A stretch of DNA of 64,000 bases from Treponema sp. (GTDB lineage: Bacteria > Spirochaetota > Spirochaetia > Treponematales > Treponemataceae): positions 83,161 through 147,160 of the forward strand of contig JAFXSM010000013.1 of NCBI GenBank assembly GCA_017525605.1. Reading direction: 5' to 3'. Shown in pieces: positions 59,736 through 64,000 of the stretch. The translations under genes were made by a program, and so were the position numbers. Position 1 is the stretch's first letter. Each line of letters begins with the position of its first letter. The notes beneath the pieces were generated by a model, which was given only the letters and a program-made list of their open reading frames with translations, was not told where the DNA came from and did not search any database.

Positions 59736-60442
59736 ACTGCCCCCGTTTTTATCAGTTTCGCCCCGAAAGATAGCTTCCTGTCGATTCTCGTTGTGATTGC
59801 CGTAAGAGCGAAATTAATCAGAAGAAAGAGAACCGCGATAATCACATAGCTTTCAAGGCTGTGACCTGTCGTTGCCCCAAGCGCGCTCGCCCGACCGATG
59901 ATGTCAATCACGCCAATCATGAAGACGAGCGAAGTCTCCTGAAAAAGCCCGATAAGCGTGAGCCCCGTCGAAGGAAGCGCGACACGAACAGCCTGCGGAA
60001 GAACAATTTTCACGAACGCGCTGAATTCAGAAAACCCGCACGCAATCGCAGCCTCCCTCTGTCCTTTCGGAATAGAAAGAATCGCACCGCGGAAAATCTC
60101 GCCCAAAAACACACCCTGATTCAGAATCAAGGCAAGGTCAACGAATATGATTTTTTCCCATCTGCGTGAATCAATCCCGAAAAAAGATTTCAGCACAATC
60201 GGAAGCGCGTAATACACGACTAGCATCTGCACCAAAAGCGGCGTCCCCCGCTCGAATGAGATGAACACCGTCAGAATCTGGTTCAGCACAGGAATCTTTC
60301 TGATTCGGGCGGTCGCAATCAGAAGAGCAAGGATGAAGCCGAGCGAAAACGCAACCGCCACAATCTCAAAAGTAATCGGAAGCTTGACAATCAGAACCGG
60401 AAAATTTTGCACAAGTCGCTGCCATGAAAATAAATCCGCCAT
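59732..60442 (-). CDS. Polar amino acid-type ABC permease 2
   Basis: 236 residues, same family as the preceding permease. FERGTPLLVQMLVVYYALPI, GEIFRGAILSIPKGQREAAI and FVKIVLPQAVRVALPSTGLT are the landmarks. It ends with the short basic RIDRKLSFGAKLIKTGAV. The first permease begins within its stop (ATGA). It lies 21 bases after the binding-protein gene. Confidence 0.92.
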   Translation of the reverse strand: MADLFSWQRLVQNFPVLIVKLPITFEIVAVAFSLGFILALLIATARIRKIPVLNQILTVFISFERGTPLLVQMLVVYYALPIVLKSFFGIDSRRWEKIIFVDLALILNQGVFLGEIFRGAILSIPKGQREAAIACGFSEFSAFVKIVLPQAVRVALPSTGLTLIGLFQETSLVFMIGVIDIIGRASALGATTGHSLESYVIIAVLFLLINFALTAITTRIDRKLSFGAKLIKTGAV

Positions 60443-60463
60443 AAGCCCTACCCGATTTTTTTT

Positions 60464-61273
60464 CTATTTATTGATGTTCTGCGTTGTGTCAGACCCCAAA
60501 TCCTTGATGGCAAGTTTTGCAAGCTCGCCTGAATCAATCAGTTTTTTGAGCGCGACATCGACATCGGCTTTCAGCTTCGGATTGTCCAAGTTGAAGATGA
60601 AGTAAGACGCGGAAGTTGAAATCGGATTTTCGACAAGACGGAAAATTCCGCCGTACTCTTTCTGAATCTGGTTGAAGCTCGGAATGTTCGAGAAGAATGC
60701 ATCGTAAGTTCCGTTTTTCATTGCCGCAACAACCTGCTCGTTCGTGAGGGTGCTTGTGAGAACGGCGTTAATCTGCTCGTTCGGATGCTCTTCGTTCCAG
60801 TGCTGCAGGATTGCGCCTGTCGCGCTGCCCGTCGAAGCCTGCGCTGTCTTTCCGACCAAATCCTTGAGCGACTGGACTTCCGTGTTCTCTTTCAGAACGA
60901 CGATGTATTTTGAAAAATCGTTGTAGCCGTATTCTGTAAAAAGATAATTTTTCCTCCGCTCAGGATTCGACTCGTACATGTGCGCTCCGATATCGATTTT
61001 TCCGGCAGAAAGTGCAAGAAGAATATTCTTGAAGTCAAAAGTCTGGAATTCAAATTTGTACTGGGGCAGAAGCTCGTCAATCGCCTTCATGACATCGATT
61101 TCGAATCCGGCAAGCTCGCCCTTCTCGTCAAGGTAGCAGTAAAGCGGAGCGGACGAGCCGGTGCCGACGATGATTGTCTGAACATCATTCTTTTCCTTTT
61201 TGCATGAAGCAAAACCGAAAGTCATAGCGGCAACAGCCAAAGCCAAAATATTTTTTGCAAGATTTTTTTTCAT
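60464..61273 (-). CDS. Family 3 substrate-binding lipoprotein
   Basis: 269 residues. A lipobox (TFGFASC, lipidated Cys near 24), then KKEKNDVQ. The fold is that of extracellular solute-binding protein family 3: YCYLDEKGELAGFEIDVMKA, ILLALSAGKIDIGAHMYESN, LFTEYGYNDFSKYIVVLKEN, and AMKNGTYDAFFSNIPSF. The arginine that clamps the amino acid carboxylate in this family would fall in ESNPERRKNYLF. It is the first gene of operon 1, with a GGGGG ribosome site and a LysR-type promoter region upstream. Confidence 0.92.
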   Translation of the reverse strand: MKKNLAKNILALAVAAMTFGFASCKKEKNDVQTIIVGTGSSAPLYCYLDEKGELAGFEIDVMKAIDELLPQYKFEFQTFDFKNILLALSAGKIDIGAHMYESNPERRKNYLFTEYGYNDFSKYIVVLKENTEVQSLKDLVGKTAQASTGSATGAILQHWNEEHPNEQINAVLTSTLTNEQVVAAMKNGTYDAFFSNIPSFNQIQKEYGGIFRLVENPISTSASYFIFNLDNPKLKADVDVALKKLIDSGELAKLAIKDLGSDTTQNINK

Positions 61274-61310
61274 AATTGTACCCCCTGATTTATCTCAAAA
61301 ACCTAGGGGT

Positions 61311-61376
61311 ATAGTAGGTTTTTATCAGAATCTTGCCTAATATTTTTTTTCTATGCCGCTTATAAAATTTTCCTAT
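61311..61376 (-). promoter_or_regulatory. Operon 1 promoter region with degenerate LysR-type box
   Basis: TTTCTAT-N7-ATAAAAT (61348-61368 on the plus strand) matches the lysR dyad at 10 of 14 positions, and a further exact half-site TTCCTAT lies at 61370-61376. TACTAT on the minus strand (61311-61316) is a likely -10 element, and ATATTAGGCA lies between, as in front of operon 2. Confidence 0.55.
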
Positions 61377-61386
61377 AACTGAATTA

Positions 61387-62307
61387 CTAGCAGACGAACC
61401 CTTCGATGTTCAGAATCCGCCTGATTGCGTCGATGTAGCTTTGGCAGAGAGCGTTCATTTTTACGTCGTTCTTTGTGATGTAGCCAAGCTCGAAACTGTG
61501 GCAGAGGCCGTCATCAAGATTCTTGAGCGGGACAAGGACGAAATCCTCGTTTGTCTCCTCCGCAAAAACGCCGGAGAGAAAAGTGTAGCCGTCGAGAGTT
61601 TTGAGAAGATTCAGCTCGGTGGCACGGTCGGCAACTGTAATCGCCTGGTTCAGGCCGTAGCGTTCGATGACATCATCGGAGAAAAAAGATTTCACGTCGT
61701 CGGTGTCGAACGTCACGAAGCGGTAAGGCGAAAGCTCGTCGAGCGAAACCGACTCTTTTTTTGCCAGCGGATGATTCTTGTGAAGATAGACGAAGGAGTT
61801 GCATTCGCTAAGATGATGAAAATCAATGTTGTTGGACTTGAGGCTTTTCAAAATCGACTCGCGGTTTGAGTCGCTCAGGTACAGGATGCCGATTTCGCTT
61901 TTTCCGAGCGCGACATCAGCAATCACGAGCGAGGCTTTCTTTTCGCAGAACGCAAAATCGTAGCCCTCGCCCGAATATTCTTTCACAATTTTGACAAATG
62001 CCTTCCGTGCGAAAGCATAATAAAGCGCGGAAACGGAGAATGTCTTTTTCTCGCCCACCACATATTTTTTCAGAAGGGACTCATATTCATCGTAAAGTTT
62101 CTTCGCATCGGCAAGAAAACGACCTCCCTTTTCAGTCAGATTCGTTCCCCTCGAAGTCCTGTTGAAAATCGGAAACCCCAATTCATCTTCCAAATCATGG
62201 ATGCTGCTCGTAAGTGAAGGCTGCGAAATGTAAAGTTTCTCGGAAGCCTTGTTGAACGACTTGCAAGAAGCAATTCCTATTGCATATTTAATTTGCTGCA
62301 GAGTCAT
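61387..62307 (-). CDS. LysR-type transcriptional regulator
   Basis: 306 residues. The N-terminal winged helix-turn-helix reads LQQIKYAIGIASCKSFNKAS then EKLYISQPSLTSSIHDLEDE and LGFPIFNRTSRGTNLTEKG. The effector domain (about 90-295) is of the LysR substrate-binding type (EIGILYLSDSNRESILKSLK, CNSFVYLHKNHPLAKKESVS). It lies upstream of operon 1 in the same direction and is separated from it by 113 bases. An exact dyad TTCCTAT-N7-ATAGGAA sits 23 bases before its start, so it is probably autoregulated and the controller of both operons. Confidence 0.93.
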   Translation of the reverse strand: MTLQQIKYAIGIASCKSFNKASEKLYISQPSLTSSIHDLEDELGFPIFNRTSRGTNLTEKGGRFLADAKKLYDEYESLLKKYVVGEKKTFSVSALYYAFARKAFVKIVKEYSGEGYDFAFCEKKASLVIADVALGKSEIGILYLSDSNRESILKSLKSNNIDFHHLSECNSFVYLHKNHPLAKKESVSLDELSPYRFVTFDTDDVKSFFSDDVIERYGLNQAITVADRATELNLLKTLDGYTFLSGVFAEETNEDFVLVPLKNLDDGLCHSFELGYITKNDVKMNALCQSYIDAIRRILNIEGFVC

Positions 62308-62329
62308 AGGGTGTATATTATGATGATAT

Positions 62330-62350
62330 TTCCTATCATTTCAATAGGAA
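62330..62350. promoter_or_regulatory. Perfect LysR-type dyad TTCCTAT-N7-ATAGGAA
   Basis: A 7-base perfect inverted repeat with a 7-base spacer, containing the T-N11-A core of LysR-type boxes, located between lysR and the divergent TolC-family gene, closer to lysR. Related sites are at 61348-61376 and 55142-55162. Confidence 0.72.
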
Positions 62351-62479
62351 TAGTATGGTATAAAATTTCCCCGAAGCCAAATCCAGGCTTTTTAATATTT
62401 CAGAAACATTTCGGAAACATTTCCCACACAAAAAAAGAATAGTCTCTCCATGAAAACAAGATTTTGCGAGGACGTGTGT

Positions 62480-63808
62480 ATGAAAAAAATACTCCAATCA
62501 TTCATGCTGATTCTTTTCCTGTCGGCTCTGAATCTGTATGCGGAAGACGGAGAGGAAAAGCAGGCGGAAGAAGTCGAACTCACGGTGGAGGATGCCGTAA
62601 AATATGCCAGGGAGCACAGCCGGACCATCAGGAGCGCGGCAATCGACGTGGACTCGAAGGCGGACGCAAGGAACCACTCCCTGAACGCTTTTTTGCCGGA
62701 TGTGAGTTTTTCGGGCACAATCTCCAAGCCCAACGAGGGCACGGCTGAAAAGGAAATCGACAACTATTCTGCCATAGGTTCAGCTTCAATTTCACTCAGC
62801 TGGGGACTTTCAATCATCCAGAAAGTCAAAAAAGCGAACATCGACTACAAGAACGGACTTCTCAGCTGGGACGAGACCGTGAGGCAGAACGAGAGGGACG
62901 TTAAGAAACTCTTCTACGCCCTGCTCCTCCAGCAGAAGACGCTTGAGACTGACAAGGCGTCGCTTTCGAACACGAAAAAAAGATACGAGAACACCGAGAA
63001 AAGCTACAGGAACGGCGGCTCGTCAAAAATCAATTTTCTGCAGAGCAAAGTCACCTACCAGAACATGAAAAGGGACATCGAAAAGGCAGAAATCGCCCTG
63101 AACAGGCAGCTTCGGGAATTCGCCTCGATTCTGGGACTTTCGCCGGAGACAAAAGTCATTCTCTCAGGAAGCCTTGAGACCCAAATCGTAGTGCTCAACA
63201 AGGAGGAACTGCTTTCACTGCACTCGGCATACAGCAACCAAGTGGAGTCTCTGGAGCTTCAGATTCAGTCGGTGGAATCTCAGATGAAGGCGTTGAACCT
63301 TGACTCGTGGACGCCGACGCTCTCGTTCAACTATGCAACAAAGCAGACGATGACAGGACTGGACAACGACTGGTTCGACTCTTCCTCGTGGACGGACATG
63401 GGAAGCGCGAGCCTCACGCTCTCGTGGAATTTCACGAACGTGCTTCCGTTCTCGAACAACAGAATCAAATACCACGACCTTGAGAGGCAGAAGGAGAAAC
63501 TTGAGCTGCAGCTTGAGCAGAAGAAGGACGACATCCTTTTGGACAGCCAGAAACTCTTCGACGAGCTGGAAAGTTCAGCCGTTTCCCTCGAATCCTGCCG
63601 GGAGAACATCGCCCTCGCCGAGGAATCCTATTCGCTGGTGAGCAGGGCCTACAACGCAGGCTCGGCGGACCTGATTGAAGTGCGGGACGCGGAGGAGCAG
63701 CTGAACAAGAGCAGGCTTTCGGAGCAGTCGGAACTCTACACCTACATCTGCGCGCTTACGGATTTGGAATACATGCTGGATTTGCCGGATGGCTGGAGAA
63801 ACAGATAG
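62480..63808 (+). CDS. TolC-family outer-membrane efflux protein
   Basis: 442 residues from the ATG at 62480, preceded by GAGGACG. The signal peptide is KKILQSFMLILFLSALNLYA. Two OEP domains follow: the first opens with LTVEDAVKYAREHSRTIRSA and carries SLSWGLSIIQKVKKANIDY; the second has LQIQSVESQMKALNLDSWTP, ASLTLSWNFTNVLPFSNNRI and the closing YNAGSADLIEVRDAEEQLNK. It forms the outer-membrane duct of a tripartite exporter. The inner-membrane and adaptor genes are presumably beyond the window, after the repeat at 63816. A 10-residue upstream extension is not supported. Confidence 0.93.
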   Translation: MKKILQSFMLILFLSALNLYAEDGEEKQAEEVELTVEDAVKYAREHSRTIRSAAIDVDSKADARNHSLNAFLPDVSFSGTISKPNEGTAEKEIDNYSAIGSASISLSWGLSIIQKVKKANIDYKNGLLSWDETVRQNERDVKKLFYALLLQQKTLETDKASLSNTKKRYENTEKSYRNGGSSKINFLQSKVTYQNMKRDIEKAEIALNRQLREFASILGLSPETKVILSGSLETQIVVLNKEELLSLHSAYSNQVESLELQIQSVESQMKALNLDSWTPTLSFNYATKQTMTGLDNDWFDSSSWTDMGSASLTLSWNFTNVLPFSNNRIKYHDLERQKEKLELQLEQKKDDILLDSQKLFDELESSAVSLESCRENIALAEESYSLVSRAYNAGSADLIEVRDAEEQLNKSRLSEQSELYTYICALTDLEYMLDLPDGWRNR

Positions 63809-63815
63809 GTCGAAT

Positions 63816-63985
63816 GTCGAGTTTATGCATACCGTAGTTGCCGAAACGCGCTCCCAGCGGGAACCCACAGCCGAATGCGGCAGTACCGCTTCGCGGTGGC
63901 GTTAACATCGCGTGCGATGTTTAGTGCATTCGGCTATGGAACCCCGCTTCCGCTCGTTTCGGCCATTCCACTGTGAAAACTCGAC
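63816..63985 (+). repeat. Family-1 structured repeat, copy C
   Basis: A 170-base near-palindrome eight bases after the TolC-family stop. Ends GTCGAGTT / AACTCGAC. Arm 1 includes CCGAAACG paired with CGTTTCGG; then GCGGGAACC opposite GGAACCCCGC; arm 2 AGCCGAATGC paired with GCATTCGGCT; apical core 63879-63900 (GGCAGTACC...GGTGGC). Unlike the other copies it has an additional eight-pair hairpin AACATCGC/GCGATGTT just after the core. Confidence 0.9.
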
Positions 63986-64000
63986 TTTCGCAAAGATACT

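Noticed and set aside
2343..63985. Calling the family-1 repeats integron attC sites
   Set aside because: They share the idea of a folded hairpin with variable arms, but lack the GTTRRRY/RYYYAAC core sites, are not arrayed with cassettes, and occur singly 20-40 kb apart.
1..64000. tRNA or rRNA genes
   Set aside because: I looked through the intergenic stretches for cloverleaf sequences with TTCRANYC and a CCA-side acceptor stem and found none; the gaps are mostly under 300 bases.

Overview
The window looks like a chromosomal segment of a Treponema-type spirochaete, probably a host-associated or gut species. The evidence is a moderate base composition, a DUF5312 protein (a family I know mainly from spirochaetes), pyruvate phosphate dikinase, split chromate-type transporters, a GH105 pectin-oligomer hydrolase, and cimA/leuB in place of classical isoleucine genes. 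The genus is an inference; there is no rRNA in the window. I saw no tRNA, rRNA or CRISPR array.

Layout. 1-9.5 kb is core metabolism: ppdK (partial), an aldo/keto reductase, deoD, a two-gene chromate-family transporter, malQ, a SulP transporter and an ankyrin-like protein. 9.8-24 kb is a more AT-rich accessory region. It holds brnTA, a polymorphic AHH-nuclease toxin with a probable immunity protein, a glycine-zipper lipoprotein and a MacB/FtsX-like ABC exporter, an orphan RelB antitoxin, a MATE exporter behind an attenuator-like leader, a three-gene cassette of unknown function, a HigBA-type pair, and several gene remnants. 24.4-37.6 kb carries the rtcB2-prfH repair pair, a TrxB-like flavoprotein, glutathione peroxidase, a diguanylate cyclase, argS, GH105, yfiH, a DUF5312 gene and leuB. 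37.7-41.3 kb is a second accessory island: an Mrr-like/ImmA-like fusion, then DUF4417, an EndoU-type toxin and a putative immunity protein. 41.3-48.7 kb is again mostly core: pyrE, cimA, queD, metY, a glycosyltransferase and a PCMD-type secreted protein.

48.9-62.3 kb is the most unusual part, all on the minus strand. A LysR regulator is followed by operon 1 (a polar-amino-acid-type ABC importer plus two nitrogenase component-1-like subunits). Operon 2 follows (an Ldh2-type dehydrogenase, an SsuA-type lipoprotein, an iron/GldA-type alcohol dehydrogenase, a HisC-type aminotransferase, and an SsuB/SsuC-type ATPase and permease). The nitrogenase-like pair keeps the spacing of all six P-cluster cysteines and of the two cofactor ligands of NifD, but replaces the residues equivalent to NifD Gln191 and His195. 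No nifH, nifB or nifEN is present here. A dyad TTCCTAT-N7-ATAGGAA lies upstream of lysR, with degenerate versions upstream of both operons, which suggests one regulon. With the SsuABC-type transporter, the likely theme is reductive processing or scavenging of an organosulfur (or similar) compound rather than N2 fixation; that function is a hypothesis.

Two families of structured dispersed repeats occur. Family 1 (2343-2491, 42797-42948, 63816-63985) has fixed ends, a fixed apical hairpin and arms that differ completely between copies but stay self-complementary within each copy. Family 2 (48677-48905, 55334-55445) sits flush against stop codons. I regard family 1 and the nitrogenase-like gene set as the two best candidates for something undescribed.
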